Positions 35,899 through 45,207 are shown, counted from the stretch's first letter. The stretch: DNA of 64,000 nucleotides from Paenibacillus guangzhouensis (GCF_009363075.1 NZ_CP045293.1:2604001-2668000), one strand, 5' to 3'. Translations and numbers: made by a program. Notes: generated by a model from the letters alone, not told the origin.

Positions 35899-36036
35899 TC
35901 TTGGGTAACAATACGCGACGCTTATGATTAGAAATTTCCACTCCATTTGTGCAGAATTAGGGACTATTGGTCACCCTCCTAAAAAAACAGGACAAAAAGG
36001 AAGTTTCGACATATTTTTCACTCGAAAAAATAATCA

Positions 36037-36050
36037 TGTAAACGCTTTAC
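36037..36050. promoter_or_regulatory. cre-like site
   Basis: Read on the minus strand, GTAAAGCGTTTACA agrees with the catabolite-responsive element consensus TGWAANCGNTNWCA at all fixed positions except the first two. It would allow CcpA to link exopolysaccharide synthesis to carbon supply. Not proven. Confidence 0.4.
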
Positions 36051-36065
36051 TTTCTTAAAAAAATA

Positions 36066-36108
36066 AAAAAACCAAGCTTTTCCACCAAATCGCGGAGCTG
36101 CTTGGGCT
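36066..36108 (-). terminator. Probable terminator downstream of the CpsB-like gene
   Basis: On the minus strand CCAAGC and GCTTGG form a six-base-pair stem with a large loop that can pair further, followed by seven T. It stands about 220 bases after the phosphatase stop and separates that gene from the exopolysaccharide operon. Confidence 0.55.
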
Positions 36109-36329
36109 ATAAATTTCATGAAAATCCTGTCATTTCTCTAATTCTTAGCCTCACTGACTTACCATTGGATCACGAATCAGGATAATTTTGTTAAATGAGG
36201 TGGAATCCGCAACTTCGGTAATACAAAACCTGCTGATTTGTTATTACTCTACTCCCAATGTATCCGTTTAAAGCAGTGCAGTTGTCCTATGTCTATCGAT
36301 TATTCCTGTGTACCTAGCTTTAGCCCTTC

Positions 36330-37109
36330 CTATCGAAAAAAGGATCTTAGTCGTTGTATGACGCCTACTGAGCTGGGATTATCCTTAGGCATGCTGCCAA
36401 AAGGTAGGTCTTCAATAATACGTCTGGCATTGTCTTGGAAATAGTTCTCCCATGGCTGACCCATACGCTCACGAATCACTTCATACGTCTCGCCTAATCG
36501 AAATCCTCTACGTTCGACATGATGGGCATCTGACGAAACAATATGTATAAGGCCGCTTCGGCATAATGACCAAGCCGCTCGCTCAATTTGTCTTCCGAAA
36601 TCACCAAGGAGTGAATGAGTTGTCACCTGTGCAAAAGCGCCTATTTCAATCAACTGTGCCAGTCGATCCGGGTCCTTTACGATTTCTGCATTCCGCTCCG
36701 GATGCGCGATAATCGGTTTTAGCTTCATGACATGGAGCTCATGGATGAACTCGACGATCTTCTTCGGGATGTTCGATGAGGGAAGCTCGATCAAGATATA
36801 ACTTGAATCGGCCAGTGGCAGTAATTCCTTCCTCAGCCAAGCATCTATGAGATCATGATGCAGCCGAATCTCTTGTCCAGACTGGATCGTTAGAGGCACC
36901 CCCATCCCCTTCAACTGTTCATTCATATGTCGAACGTGGTCTATGACTTCTAATGCTGTGTTATGGTACCTCCCATTGGCATGATGCGGCGTTGCAATGA
37001 TGGTCGTTATGCCTTCTGCCACAGCCGCTCTAGCCATATTTATGGCATCGCTCCAATTCGCTGCCCCATCATCGATTCCTGGGAGGATATGCGTATGTAT
37101 ATCTATCAT
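36330..37109 (-). CDS. Protein-tyrosine phosphatase, CpsB/YwqE (PHP) family
   Basis: The 259-residue protein has the PHP metal-site pattern: MIDIHTHILPGIDDGA at the N-terminus, ATPHHANGRY near residue 40, HPERN near 136 and SSDAHHVERR near 193. Members of this family are manganese-dependent phosphatases that remove phosphate from the tyrosine cluster of Wze-type kinases. The target is surely the kinase encoded at 33552-34247. It is on the same strand as the exopolysaccharide operon but separated by 783 bases and a terminator, so it is likely expressed on its own. GGAG precedes the ATG. Confidence 0.93.
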   Translation of the reverse strand: MIDIHTHILPGIDDGAANWSDAINMARAAVAEGITTIIATPHHANGRYHNTALEVIDHVRHMNEQLKGMGVPLTIQSGQEIRLHHDLIDAWLRKELLPLADSSYILIELPSSNIPKKIVEFIHELHVMKLKPIIAHPERNAEIVKDPDRLAQLIEIGAFAQVTTHSLLGDFGRQIERAAWSLCRSGLIHIVSSDAHHVERRGFRLGETYEVIRERMGQPWENYFQDNARRIIEDLPFGSMPKDNPSSVGVIQRLRSFFR

Positions 37110-37233
37110 CTTCGTTTCACTCCATAGAACGATTTATTCAGCTTGCCAGCTCAACAAGCTCCTGATCATTCTATCATAGGAAGTTGAGATCGTCAGCTTA
37201 CAATAATCTTCACAGAAAATCGGCTAATGGACA

Positions 37234-37269
37234 GAAAAAGCTCTAGATCTTAGATCTAGAGCTTTTATA
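37234..37269. terminator. Terminator with long perfect stem
   Basis: An almost loopless palindrome of AAAAGCTCTAGATCT with its complement gives T-rich tails on both strands. It follows the DUF1634 gene on the minus strand and can also shield the region from upstream reading. Confidence 0.85.
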
Positions 37270-37295
37270 CGAACTCACAATAGATATGAAAATAT

Positions 37296-37685
37296 TTAAC
37301 CCGCTTTACCGAGAAGAAGACTAATAATCAGGATAACAAAGACAAGACTTGTAATCCCGACATAAAGATAGTCCTTCGCTTTCACGAAGACCAGAATGGT
37401 AATGCCAACACGAAGAACAGGCGTCAATATCAATAAGAACAGCCCTAGGAGTATCACGGCAGCAGGTTTCAAGCCCCCTGCCCCTTCGATGATTCCCCTA
37501 AGCGTCGTTGGATACGTATCTGCTGGGTAACCACTCTCCCCTGCGACAAGATACAAAATAAGTCCAATAAGAATAACCAAGCCACTGACAAGTACGCCGA
37601 TTCGCAGCACTTTACTTACCACGATTTCGGCAGAGATGAGCTTCTGCTCCTCATTTGTTTGATGTTTCGATTGTTCTTCACTCAT
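37296..37685 (-). CDS. DUF1634 membrane protein
   Basis: The 129-residue protein has three hydrophobic helices (about residues 25-47, 75-95 and 105-125). Proteins with this domain (DUF1634) are typically encoded next to a TauE/SafE-type permease, as here, where the start overlaps the stop of that gene by four bases (ATGA). It is probably an accessory subunit of the exporter. A terminator follows. Confidence 0.85.
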   Translation of the reverse strand: MSEEQSKHQTNEEQKLISAEIVVSKVLRIGVLVSGLVILIGLILYLVAGESGYPADTYPTTLRGIIEGAGGLKPAAVILLGLFLLILTPVLRVGITILVFVKAKDYLYVGITSLVFVILIISLLLGKAG

Positions 37686-38521
37686 ATTTTGATCCCCAAT
37701 CCTTGCAGTATCATCTGAATCGCCACATAAGCCATAACCGGAATGAAAATTTTACGTATAGTTTTGCTCTTCATTCGCTGCATAATTCTCGCGCCGACCG
37801 TAGCTCCGATTAAGACGCCCAGCGCGACAGGTGCAGCGTAGAACGGGTTGATCTCCCCGCGAAATAAGTACACGCCTGCACTCGCAGCGCCGGTGACACC
37901 CATCATGAAGTTGCTCGTTGCGCTGGATACCTTGAGCGGCAGCTTCATAAAGACATCCATCGCCATCACCTTGAAGCTTCCGCTTCCGATCCCGAGCAGT
38001 CCCGAGATGACGCCTGCACCATACATGACGCCAAAACCACCATATACGCGATCCACATTGTACGCTACGTTCTTCTGGAGCGCCTTATCATAATACTCCC
38101 CCTGGAGATTCAACCTGGCGGCTGCGGGATGCAGCGGTACATCCTGTGGCAGCTCCTGCTTCGTCTTCTTCACCATCGCATACGCCGAGTACATCAGCAG
38201 CACGCCAAAAATAATATAAAGGACGCTCGGTGCCAGTAGGCCCCCGATAAATGCACCCGTTATCGCACCGACCGTCGTCGCAACCTCCAAGAACATCCCT
38301 ACGCGCAAATTGGTAATCCGATCTCTTATGTACGCAATGGCTGAGCCGCTTGAAGTCGCTATCACGGAAATGATGCTCGCACCAATGGCATGCTTAATAT
38401 CAACTCCGAATAGCATCGTCAGTGCTGGTGTCACGACGATCCCGCCCCCAAGCCCAAGGACGGATCCGACAATACCCGCTAATATGGCAATGCCGAAAAT
38501 TTCGATCACCATCATGGACAA
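37682..38521 (-). CDS. TauE/SafE family permease (sulfite/sulfonate exporter-like)
   Basis: The protein has about 279 residues and seven to eight membrane helices. It opens with IAILAGIVGSVLGLGGGIVV, the glycine-rich first TauE motif, and the second half repeats it as GVISGLLGIGSGSFKVMAM. Such permeases move sulfite, sulfonates, sulfoacetate or other small anions. The best start is a TTG at 38521 (GGAGG 8 bases before it), which puts ATG ATG two codons later; longer readings add an unlikely N-terminus. It forms a coupled pair with the DUF1634 gene. Confidence 0.88.
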   Translation of the reverse strand: MSMMVIEIFGIAILAGIVGSVLGLGGGIVVTPALTMLFGVDIKHAIGASIISVIATSSGSAIAYIRDRITNLRVGMFLEVATTVGAITGAFIGGLLAPSVLYIIFGVLLMYSAYAMVKKTKQELPQDVPLHPAAARLNLQGEYYDKALQKNVAYNVDRVYGGFGVMYGAGVISGLLGIGSGSFKVMAMDVFMKLPLKVSSATSNFMMGVTGAASAGVYLFRGEINPFYAAPVALGVLIGATVGARIMQRMKSKTIRKIFIPVMAYVAIQMILQGLGIKI

Positions 38522-38710
38522 TTCGTTTCGCCTCCGTTTGCTATTTATTCTGCATGCTCCATTGTAGCCCGAACTTCCTGAATGAACAACCACATTCCAC
38601 ATGGAAGCGTAATTAGCGAACGCTGCGGACACCGAAGAACATCTCCAGTATATCCATCTGGGTGGCGGCCTATCAGCAATTCTATCTTGCATCCCCCCTC
38701 GAAGTTGCAA

Positions 38711-38757
38711 AAATAAAAAACCGGCGTACTTGCGATTTAAGCAAGCATCCGGTTTAA
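38711..38757 (-). terminator. Terminator of the GH3 gene
   Basis: On the minus strand AACCGG-at-GCTTGC pairs with GCAAG-tacg-CCGGTT and is followed by six T, 19 bases after the glucosidase stop. Confidence 0.85.
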
Positions 38758-38775
38758 GATTGTGATCAGATCTAT

Positions 38776-41067
38776 CTATGAAGCATGGACACGGGATGCA
38801 TTTAATTGCATCAGCAGCCCCTCGAGCATCTCGTCTGTGAACGCGCCTTGCGCAAAGGCGAGCAAAGATCGGATGGGCATGTCATTCATCATCGCCAGCA
38901 TCATTTCCGGCGCATCTTGTTCAAGCCCATCGCCAAGTCCCGATTGCTCCCGGAATTTCCGAAGCAATGGCTCTGCGATCTGCGCACCATAAGGATCTCG
39001 CAAGATATCACCAAATGTTGAATTCCGCGTAAAGATGCGCTGCACTTGTACCGTAGATTCGATGTGAATTCGCTGCTCAAGCTCGATCTGCCGCGATGAT
39101 TTCCCGATCAAAATATCGAAATCTCCGGTCTCCACATGCCAATCCTTTAACTCCACGTTGTAATATGCAAATGCACGGCGATCAAGTGAGAAGCTCACGA
39201 CCTTCTCTTCGCCCGGCTGAAGATCAACCTTCACGAACCCTTTCAATTCCTTCTCTGGACGAATCACCTTCGACTCCACGTCGCGTACATAGAGCTGGAT
39301 AATCTCTTTGCCCGCCATGGTTCCAGTATTCTTCACATGGACTTGGACCGTCACTGTGTCTTGATCCGTTAGCGCCGTATGATTCACCGTCAGGTTCGTA
39401 TATTCGAATGTTGTGTAACTTAGGCCATACCCGAACGGGAACAGCGGCGCAATTTGCTTCGTGTCATAGTAGCGGTAACCGACGAAGAGCCCTTCTTTGT
39501 ATTCCACGGTATCGCCTTCTCCCGGGAAGTTCAAATAGGATGGATTATGTGCAAGCTTCATCGGGAACGTCTCCGCTAGCTTGCCTGATGGATTCACGCG
39601 TCCGAAAAGCAGGTTCGCAATCGCACTGCCGAGCGCTTGGCCGCCTAAGTGACCTTCAAGGACAGCTTTGACAGATTGGATCCAAGGCATTTCAATCGCA
39701 GATCCATTCATTAGCACCACGACAATATTCGGCTGTACCTCAGCAATCGCTTCAATCAGCTGCTGTTGGTTGGCTGGGATTCGAAGATGCTTGCGATCAT
39801 ATCCCTCTGACTCATATCGATCCGGTAATCCTGCGAGTACGACCGCGACATCGGCCGCCGCCGCTTCGTTCATCGCTTGCTGAACTGCCGCATCATCGAT
39901 ATCATCATGTTCTAAGCTATAACCGGGCGCATAAGTGATCTGCACATCCCCCATACCCGCAACTTTGCACATTTCTTCATAGACGTTGTCGAGCTTCGTT
40001 GGATTAATATGGGAGCTGCCACCGCCTTGATAGCGTGGATTTTGTGCGAAAGCCCCAATCAAAGCGATTTTACGTTCCGTTGGAAGCGGGAGAATTCCCC
40101 CTTCATTCTTCAATAGCACCATACTTTCTTGTGCAACCTCCATCGCTAAGCGGTGATGTGCTTCTAAATCCACCGTTGCATTCGGCTTCGCGTTGTCCAC
40201 AGCTCTGAATATAACATCTAACAATCTCCCCACTGCGTCATTGAGGACCTCTTCCGCAAGTTCTCCATTCTGAACGGCTTGCACGATCTTACGGTCCGAA
40301 TAACCGTTCGTCGACGGCATTTCCAGTTCAAGCCCCGCGGCCAAGCCTTTTACGCGATCGACGACAGCGCCCCAGTCCGAGACGACGAAACCATCGTGGC
40401 CCCATTCCTTCTTCAGAATATCCGTCAGTAGGTATTCGTTCTGTGACGCGAACTCACCGTTCACTTGGTTGTATGCGCACATCACGGTCCAAGGTTTGCC
40501 TTTCTTGACAGGTGTCTCGAAGCAGGTTAAATATATTTCGCGCATCGTACGCTCATCGACCACCGCATTGACCGACATCCGGCGATGCTCTTGATTATTG
40601 ACGGCAAAATGCTTCAGGGACGTTCCTACGCCTTGACTTTGTACCCCAAGGATATGCTGCGTTGCCATTTCCGATGTGAGATATGGATCTTCTGAGAAAT
40701 ATTCGAAATTCCGTCCACAGAGCGGCGAGCGCTTCAAGTTTACACCAGGGCCTAACAATACCCCAACATTCTCCGCCTGACATTCCTCACCAAGTGCGAC
40801 TCCGACTTGGTAGATCAAGTCACGATCCCAGGAACAGGCCATACCCGCTGCCGAAGGGAAGCAAGTTGCAGGAACACTATTCAGGAGACCCAGATGATCA
40901 CTATTCCCATCCTGTTTGCGAAGACCATGCGGTCCATCCGTGACCATAATCGATGGGATTCCTAGACGCTCAACAGCTTTTGTATGCCAGAAATTTAACC
41001 CTGAGCATAACCCCGCCTTCTCTTCCAATGTCATTTGTTCGATGAGTGTAGAAATGTCTCTACGCAT
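38776..41067 (-). CDS. Glycoside hydrolase family 3 beta-glucosidase
   Basis: The 763-residue cytosolic enzyme (no signal peptide) has the GH3 N-terminal barrel, the C-terminal domain and a fibronectin-III-like domain (about residues 570-650), plus a helical tail of about 90 residues. The nucleophile lies in [10 protein letters not shown] (Asp231) and the conserved KHFAVNNQE block at 152-160 binds the -1 sugar. It hydrolyses beta-glucosides or similar short oligosaccharides. The ATG at 41067 has AGAGG 9 bases upstream. A cre-like site lies just before the gene, consistent with carbon catabolite repression. Confidence 0.93.
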   Translation of the reverse strand: MRRDISTLIEQMTLEEKAGLCSGLNFWHTKAVERLGIPSIMVTDGPHGLRKQDGNSDHLGLLNSVPATCFPSAAGMACSWDRDLIYQVGVALGEECQAENVGVLLGPGVNLKRSPLCGRNFEYFSEDPYLTSEMATQHILGVQSQGVGTSLKHFAVNNQEHRRMSVNAVVDERTMREIYLTCFETPVKKGKPWTVMCAYNQVNGEFASQNEYLLTDILKKEWGHDGFVVSDWGAVVDRVKGLAAGLELEMPSTNGYSDRKIVQAVQNGELAEEVLNDAVGRLLDVIFRAVDNAKPNATVDLEAHHRLAMEVAQESMVLLKNEGGILPLPTERKIALIGAFAQNPRYQGGGSSHINPTKLDNVYEEMCKVAGMGDVQITYAPGYSLEHDDIDDAAVQQAMNEAAAADVAVVLAGLPDRYESEGYDRKHLRIPANQQQLIEAIAEVQPNIVVVLMNGSAIEMPWIQSVKAVLEGHLGGQALGSAIANLLFGRVNPSGKLAETFPMKLAHNPSYLNFPGEGDTVEYKEGLFVGYRYYDTKQIAPLFPFGYGLSYTTFEYTNLTVNHTALTDQDTVTVQVHVKNTGTMAGKEIIQLYVRDVESKVIRPEKELKGFVKVDLQPGEEKVVSFSLDRRAFAYYNVELKDWHVETGDFDILIGKSSRQIELEQRIHIESTVQVQRIFTRNSTFGDILRDPYGAQIAEPLLRKFREQSGLGDGLEQDAPEMMLAMMNDMPIRSLLAFAQGAFTDEMLEGLLMQLNASRVHAS

Positions 41068-41094
41068 ACCAATCATCCTCTCATACTTATTTGA

Positions 41095-41108
41095 GTAGAA
41101 CGCTTACA
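41095..41108 (-). promoter_or_regulatory. cre-like site before the GH3 gene
   Basis: TGTAAGCGTTCTAC on the minus strand agrees with the CcpA-binding consensus except at the last two fixed positions. It lies 28 bases before the start codon, downstream of a TATAAC that may be the -10 box, a position that would block transcription. Confidence 0.45.
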
Positions 41109-41192
41109 ACTTTTCGTTATACTGTATATGTTAAAGGATCTTCGGTTTTATTTATGGTATTTATTCAATGTCTTTAGGATGATTTATAGCGT

Positions 41193-41240
41193 AAAAAAGC
41201 GAGTTATCCATGGTGCATGAATAACCCGCTTCCTTTTATA
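41193..41240 (-). terminator. Terminator of the second glutathione peroxidase gene
   Basis: On the minus strand AAGCG-GGTTAT pairs with ATAAC-CGCTT around a loop containing CATGCACCATGG, followed by six T. Confidence 0.85.
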
Positions 41241-41258
41241 CAGTATATGAATTCAACT

Positions 41259-41744
41259 CTATTGTGATAACAATGCCTGAATATCTTCTTCGATATGTTT
41301 CGGTTCTACCGTTGGCGCATATCGGCGAACAACTTGCCCTTTTCGGTCAACGAGAAATTTCGTAAAGTTCCATTTGATCTCGTTAATAAGGACACCTTTC
41401 GCTTCCTTTTTCAGGAATTTGTATAACGGATGCGTGGAACCGCCATTCACATGAATTTTGGCGAACATGGGAAATGTAACACCATAATTCAATTGACAGA
41501 ACGATTCGATTTCCTCATTGGTCCCTGGCTCTTGCGACATGAATTGATTGGTCGGAAAGCCTAACACTTCGAACCCTTGGTCGTGATAAGTCCGGTATAA
41601 TGACTCCAGCCCTTCATACTGCGGTGTGAATCCACACTTGCTCGCCGTATTCACAATAAGCAGAACCTTCCCGCTGTAGTCAGACAATGATTGTTCTTCT
41701 CCTGTAATCCGTGCTGCAGAATAATCATAGATCGAGGTCACCAT
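41259..41744 (-). CDS. Glutathione peroxidase-like thiol peroxidase (BsaA-like)
   Basis: The 161-residue protein has the peroxidatic Cys in NTASKCGFT near residue 38, the probable resolving Cys in ESFCQLNYG near 83 and WNFTKFLV near 126. In the block that is LGFPCNQF in the paralogue at 12576-13121 the cysteine is replaced ([14 protein letters not shown]). Peroxidase activity with thioredoxin as donor is expected, because the two essential cysteines remain. It is short and close to Bacillus BsaA. It stands alone with its own terminator and GGAGGG before the ATG. Confidence 0.92.
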   Translation of the reverse strand: MVTSIYDYSAARITGEEQSLSDYSGKVLLIVNTASKCGFTPQYEGLESLYRTYHDQGFEVLGFPTNQFMSQEPGTNEEIESFCQLNYGVTFPMFAKIHVNGGSTHPLYKFLKKEAKGVLINEIKWNFTKFLVDRKGQVVRRYAPTVEPKHIEEDIQALLSQ

Positions 41745-41874
41745 GATCCCTCCATTCTTGTACTGTTCGTTCCTTCACTATAGCGAAGCAGCCGATTTGC
41801 TGTCAACTTCACTGAAACGAACCACCGCTTCAACCGTATGTAAGTCATACCGATCGTCAAAGGAGAACCGTCAA

Positions 41875-42102
41875 ATGGACAATGTTACCCCATTCATTAT
41901 ATTGTCGCTCATCCTCCCGATTTTTGTATTACTAGGCATCATATCGGTGAAGATGATTCGACGTAAGGAACTACCGAGCAATCAGTACACCCCGTTCGAT
42001 TATATTATGGGGCAATCGGCGGTTGAATTCCATGTCGAGAAGGAAGAACATGAAGAACAGGATGATCAAGGTGATGATAAGAACAAGAACACACGCCGTT
42101 GA
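41875..42102 (+). CDS. Small membrane protein, DUF3951-like
   Basis: From the ATG at 41875 (AAAGGAG 9 bases upstream) the protein has 75 residues: a membrane helix at about residues 6-26, then a polar tail with RRKELPSNQYTPFDYIMGQ and an acidic-basic end. The R-K-E-L-P...Y-T-P-F-D pattern recalls DUF3951 proteins of Bacillales, which have no known role. It converges with the TetR gene, whose stop lies seven bases away. Confidence 0.65.
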   Translation: MDNVTPFIILSLILPIFVLLGIISVKMIRRKELPSNQYTPFDYIMGQSAVEFHVEKEEHEEQDDQGDDKNKNTRR

Positions 42103-42108
42103 TGCGTC

Positions 42109-42726
42109 TTAGGCTCCATCTACTTTTCGATTATAACCGTGCATGATCTGTAAGAACGCACTCTTCACTTCCAGCAGCACCGTTGCGTCGTGATGTACCT
42201 CTGCTAACACGAGAGCACCTTCCAGCGAAGAGACTAGCAGCACCGTCGTTGATTCAATCGGAAGATGGGCCGACCAGGTTCCCTCTTCCACCCCTTGTTC
42301 AATCAGAGATCGGAATACCTGTGATTTCTGTTCAAAAAACTCATGAATTTGTGTTCGAATTAATCGTGCATCCATCGATACTTGATTCCATAGCGATATG
42401 AACGGGTTCCCCCCAACACAATTCCGTTCGTTGATTTCGCGATACAACTTCTCGAACAAGATATCAATCTTATTCGCAACCCCTAGCTGCAGCGCATTCA
42501 GTTCATCGATCAGCCGTTCATATCTTGAAATGCGCCAAGCAATAACCTCTAACGTCAATTCCTCCTTGCTCTTAAAATGATAATAAATATTAGACTTGGA
42601 CACACCGCTGATCGCGACGACCTCATCCATACTCGAATCATGATACCCTTTGTGCAAGAACAATTCGGCCGCAGCTTCCACTGCTTTCTGACGGTTGGAT
42701 CGTTTGGAAACATTTAATGTCATCAT
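42109..42726 (-). CDS. TetR/AcrR family regulator
   Basis: The 205-residue protein has an N-terminal TetR helix-turn-helix (about residues 12-58; AAAELFLHKGYHDSSMDEVV, then GVSKSNIYYHFKSKEEL) and a C-terminal ligand domain resembling YcdC/TetR_C types. It probably represses itself and an unknown target; no transporter or enzyme is divergent from it. The promoter is so close that the message should start at or near the first ATG, with no ribosome site, so it may be translated from a leaderless mRNA. A partial dyad covers the promoter. Confidence 0.9.
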   Translation of the reverse strand: MMTLNVSKRSNRQKAVEAAAELFLHKGYHDSSMDEVVAISGVSKSNIYYHFKSKEELTLEVIAWRISRYERLIDELNALQLGVANKIDILFEKLYREINERNCVGGNPFISLWNQVSMDARLIRTQIHEFFEQKSQVFRSLIEQGVEEGTWSAHLPIESTTVLLVSSLEGALVLAEVHHDATVLLEVKSAFLQIMHGYNRKVDGA

Positions 42727-42732
42727 ACTAGT

Positions 42733-42761
42733 ACTATAGATAGCTACACTAGGACTGTCAA
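42733..42761 (-). promoter_or_regulatory. TetR gene promoter, giving a leaderless mRNA
   Basis: TTGACA (42761-42756), a 17-base spacer and TATAGT (42738-42733) form a near-consensus sigma-A promoter on the minus strand. Only six bases separate the -10 box from the ATG at 42726. CTAGT and ACTAG flank the -10 region and may be the arms of an operator. Confidence 0.82.
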
Positions 42762-42810
42762 CGGATAAAATTGCATCATAAATGGGTAATATTGTCTAAT
42801 TCTCATGCAG

Positions 42811-42844
42811 TAAAAAAGCCGCCCTCAGCTAGAAGGCGGCTTTA
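42811..42844 (-). terminator. Terminator of the lipoprotein gene
   Basis: On the minus strand GCCGCC pairs with GGCGGC around a ten-base loop and is followed by six T, directly after the stop of the lipoprotein gene. Confidence 0.9.
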
Positions 42845-42846
42845 TA

Positions 42847-43371
42847 TCAAGGTTTTTGGGCGCTTTTCATTACATAGGTGAGAATGAGATCGACTGTACC
42901 TGTGCTCTCATCCTTTGCGATGATCGCCGAAAATTCGGTATTGTCTTTCTTCCCGCCAAGTGTGGCTGACGTATCAACTACGAAGCTGCTAATGTCTTGG
43001 AATCCACCACTGTTCAAATAATCCGTAATCTCTTGAACCACTGCTTCAATCTTCGCATCACCACTGCTGGTGACCATAACGGATATATCGCCATTCTGTT
43101 CCGTTCTCGCAGAGCCTTTCAATTGAAACCCTGCTGGGATCGGAGCATCTTGCGGAAAATCCTTCGGCAGCTCTGTCATGGAATATTCTGATTTGATCTC
43201 CGTTCCGTCACTCGTCTTCCCGGTAATGGACACATTCCCGCCGTTCTGATCGCCTGTCACGGTCACCGTGCCCTGATCTGTCTTAATCGTTGTTGAATCT
43301 GAACGTCCGCATGCAGAGAGGACCATCATGCTGCTTAGCACGATCACTCCCCACATCCTTTCTTTCTTCAT
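42847..43371 (-). CDS. Putative lipoprotein
   Basis: The 174-residue protein starts MKKERMWGVIVLSS and has the lipobox VLSAC near residue 21. The mature part is small and strand-rich: repeated TVTVTGD, VSITGKTSDGTEIKSE stretches, then a helical-plus-strand domain (about 70-174) with FPQDAPIPAGF near its start, a phrase seen in several Bacillota lipoproteins of unknown role. No enzyme motif is seen. The ATG at 43371 follows GGGTGAG. Confidence 0.68.
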   Translation of the reverse strand: MKKERMWGVIVLSSMMVLSACGRSDSTTIKTDQGTVTVTGDQNGGNVSITGKTSDGTEIKSEYSMTELPKDFPQDAPIPAGFQLKGSARTEQNGDISVMVTSSGDAKIEAVVQEITDYLNSGGFQDISSFVVDTSATLGGKKDNTEFSAIIAKDESTGTVDLILTYVMKSAQKP

Positions 43372-43433
43372 GGAACAACTCACCCTTTCATGATGTCAAT
43401 AGAACATCATATGTGAGGAGCTCTTCCAACATA

Positions 43434-44084
43434 CTAAGATTTTACATTCAATCGTTTGCCTAATGTCGTGCGCCAGCTTGCAGACAAGGCGGGGATCGCA
43501 AGAATTCGCTCAATCCCTTCACGGTTGTTCTTGTCGTGATGCATGATCTGATTTGCTGCTTCCAGCGTAACTCCACCCGGATCTTGCTGTATCCGTTCAA
43601 GTGTGGACTGAGGCGATACCCAGCCCTCCTGTAGCACCCGGAAATAGAATCCAGTAAACCCTGTATTTTGAACCTGTACAGCGAGGTCTGCAATACCGTG
43701 CTTTGCCGCTAGCTTATGACAGGGTTGGCGTGGCTGACTGACTTGCACTACAGCCTCATCTAACTGGAAGATATCACCGATGCAAATGTCCGTCTCGCGC
43801 ATCCCCTGCACGGTCAAGTTCTCCCCGAACGCGCCATAAGCAAGTTTGACGGCTAAGATGGATTCCCAATACGGATAATGATCATACGAATAGACGCAGA
43901 CGGCCTTATCTTCACCGCCATGATGCACCAAGTCGGCTTGTTCATCTCCCTTAAAATTCACTTTGGATAAATAGATCCGCTCCTGTACGGGCGCCTTATT
44001 GATTGCTGAGATGACCTCTCGTTTCTGGCCCGGCATCTGAGCTGGTCTGCCTACATTGAGCGACAGCAGTTCGTATACCATCAT
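43434..44084 (-). CDS. MOSC domain protein (YiiM-like)
   Basis: The 216-residue protein belongs to the MOSC family, beta-barrel proteins that handle sulfur bound to a Cys or to molybdenum cofactor. The pattern is YiiM-like: LSLNVGRPAQ at the N-terminus, KVNFKGDEQADLVHHGGEDK near residue 44, and QVSQPRQPCHKLAAKHG near 113, with the conserved cysteine. YiiM in E. coli is involved in reduction of N-hydroxylated compounds. It is near an oxidoreductase gene on the same strand but gaps of about 40 bases suggest at most a loose operon. Confidence 0.85.
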   Translation of the reverse strand: MMVYELLSLNVGRPAQMPGQKREVISAINKAPVQERIYLSKVNFKGDEQADLVHHGGEDKAVCVYSYDHYPYWESILAVKLAYGAFGENLTVQGMRETDICIGDIFQLDEAVVQVSQPRQPCHKLAAKHGIADLAVQVQNTGFTGFYFRVLQEGWVSPQSTLERIQQDPGGVTLEAANQIMHHDKNNREGIERILAIPALSASWRTTLGKRLNVKS

Positions 44085-44128
44085 CACCACGCCTTTCTAT
44101 CCTTATATGTTACACATCATCTGATCTA

Positions 44129-45055
44129 TTATCGAAATGTACTAATCTGCTCTGCCAAGCGATGACTCTCCAAGACCTGGTCTGCGCGAACACTGCATTG
44201 TTCTGGGCGCTTCAAGCTCGATAGGAAATGATACACGATCCCTTCAAATCCCCTGCGCCGGAGCACCGTATCCCAGCTACCAAAGGTATGGTGGGTTGGT
44301 GCCTTCCCTTTCTGGGCGAACATCGCTTGCTCCATATTCGTGATTTCCGCGGAGCGTCCATGCCCGTGAAGCTCGAGCTTCTCGAGATCAGCGCCAGCGA
44401 GCCGAACCATACTGTAAGCAGCATCCGCATGATCATAATGAAGCATCCCCGAAGCTCGGAGCATTTGTCCTTCATCATTCGTGTAGAGCGACTTGGTGCC
44501 AAGCTTATACTTCTCGCCGCCAAGCCATAGCATCATATCTAAAATATGAATCAAGTCATCGTACACCGTCATCTTCGCATCGTGCGACTGCATGCGTGTT
44601 CGATGCTTCTGAACAGCGAGATATTCGATTCCCCCTTGTTCCTCGAGCCACTGCTTCGCATCCATATACTGCGGCGCAAATCTGCGATTGAACCCTACAG
44701 CAAGTAATACGGCTTTCTCCTCTGCACGAGCAGCCATCGCAATCGACTCATCTAGTTTGTAAGATAACGGCTTATCGACATATACCGCAATCCCTCGATC
44801 CAAACATGCCGTTACGAGCTCATAATGCGATTCTGTCGGACTATGAATGAAGACCGCATCCAAGCTGCGATCCAGTAGCTCTTCAAGCCTGGTTGTGCCG
44901 AAAGGCAAGCGATACTGATGCATCACCCGATCAACTGTTCCTTGCGTCGTACTCATCACACCCGCAATCTCCACTTCTATATGGACAGATAGCAGCGGCA
45001 AATATACCTTTTGTGCAATGTCTCCTAATCCAATGATACCAATACGAAATGTCAT
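44129..45055 (-). CDS. Gfo/Idh/MocA family oxidoreductase
   Basis: The 308-residue protein has an N-terminal NAD(P)-binding Rossmann domain (IGIIGLGDIAQKVYLPLLSV) and the family's catalytic E-K-P variant, here YVDKPLSYKLDE near residue 92, where Asp replaces Glu. The C-terminal part is the usual alpha/beta sheet dimer domain, somewhat short. Related enzymes oxidise or reduce sugars, inositols or sugar acids. Its substrate is unknown. GGAAGG precedes the ATG. Confidence 0.87.
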   Translation of the reverse strand: MTFRIGIIGLGDIAQKVYLPLLSVHIEVEIAGVMSTTQGTVDRVMHQYRLPFGTTRLEELLDRSLDAVFIHSPTESHYELVTACLDRGIAVYVDKPLSYKLDESIAMAARAEEKAVLLAVGFNRRFAPQYMDAKQWLEEQGGIEYLAVQKHRTRMQSHDAKMTVYDDLIHILDMMLWLGGEKYKLGTKSLYTNDEGQMLRASGMLHYDHADAAYSMVRLAGADLEKLELHGHGRSAEITNMEQAMFAQKGKAPTHHTFGSWDTVLRRRGFEGIVYHFLSSLKRPEQCSVRADQVLESHRLAEQISTFR

Positions 45056-45207
45056 CCTGCGCCCATCCTTCCTTTTCTAATCCGTTTATCTATTCTCTAG
45101 AGTACAGGAACCGTCCCATTCGAACAAGTGAGCAGCAGACGACCCTAGGATAAACCACCGAAATCCACTATAATGATGAGGAGACTGAATCAAAGGAAGT
45201 GAATCTG

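Larger units (their letters stand above)
35547..36329. other. 783-base AT-rich region upstream of the EPS operon
   Basis: No credible long gene is seen on either strand. On the minus strand the region contains a probable terminator (36066-36108), a cre-like site (36037-36050), a TTTCGA/TCGAAA inverted repeat (36004-36027), an exact 19-base palindrome (35880-35898), an ACAAAAT/ATTTTGT dyad (35783-35802), and a 14-codon frame with an AGGAG site (35728-35684). Several sigma-A-like elements exist but none is convincing, so the promoter of the operon is not fixed. The stretch 36110-36329, just after the phosphatase gene, shows nothing clear. Confidence 0.6.
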
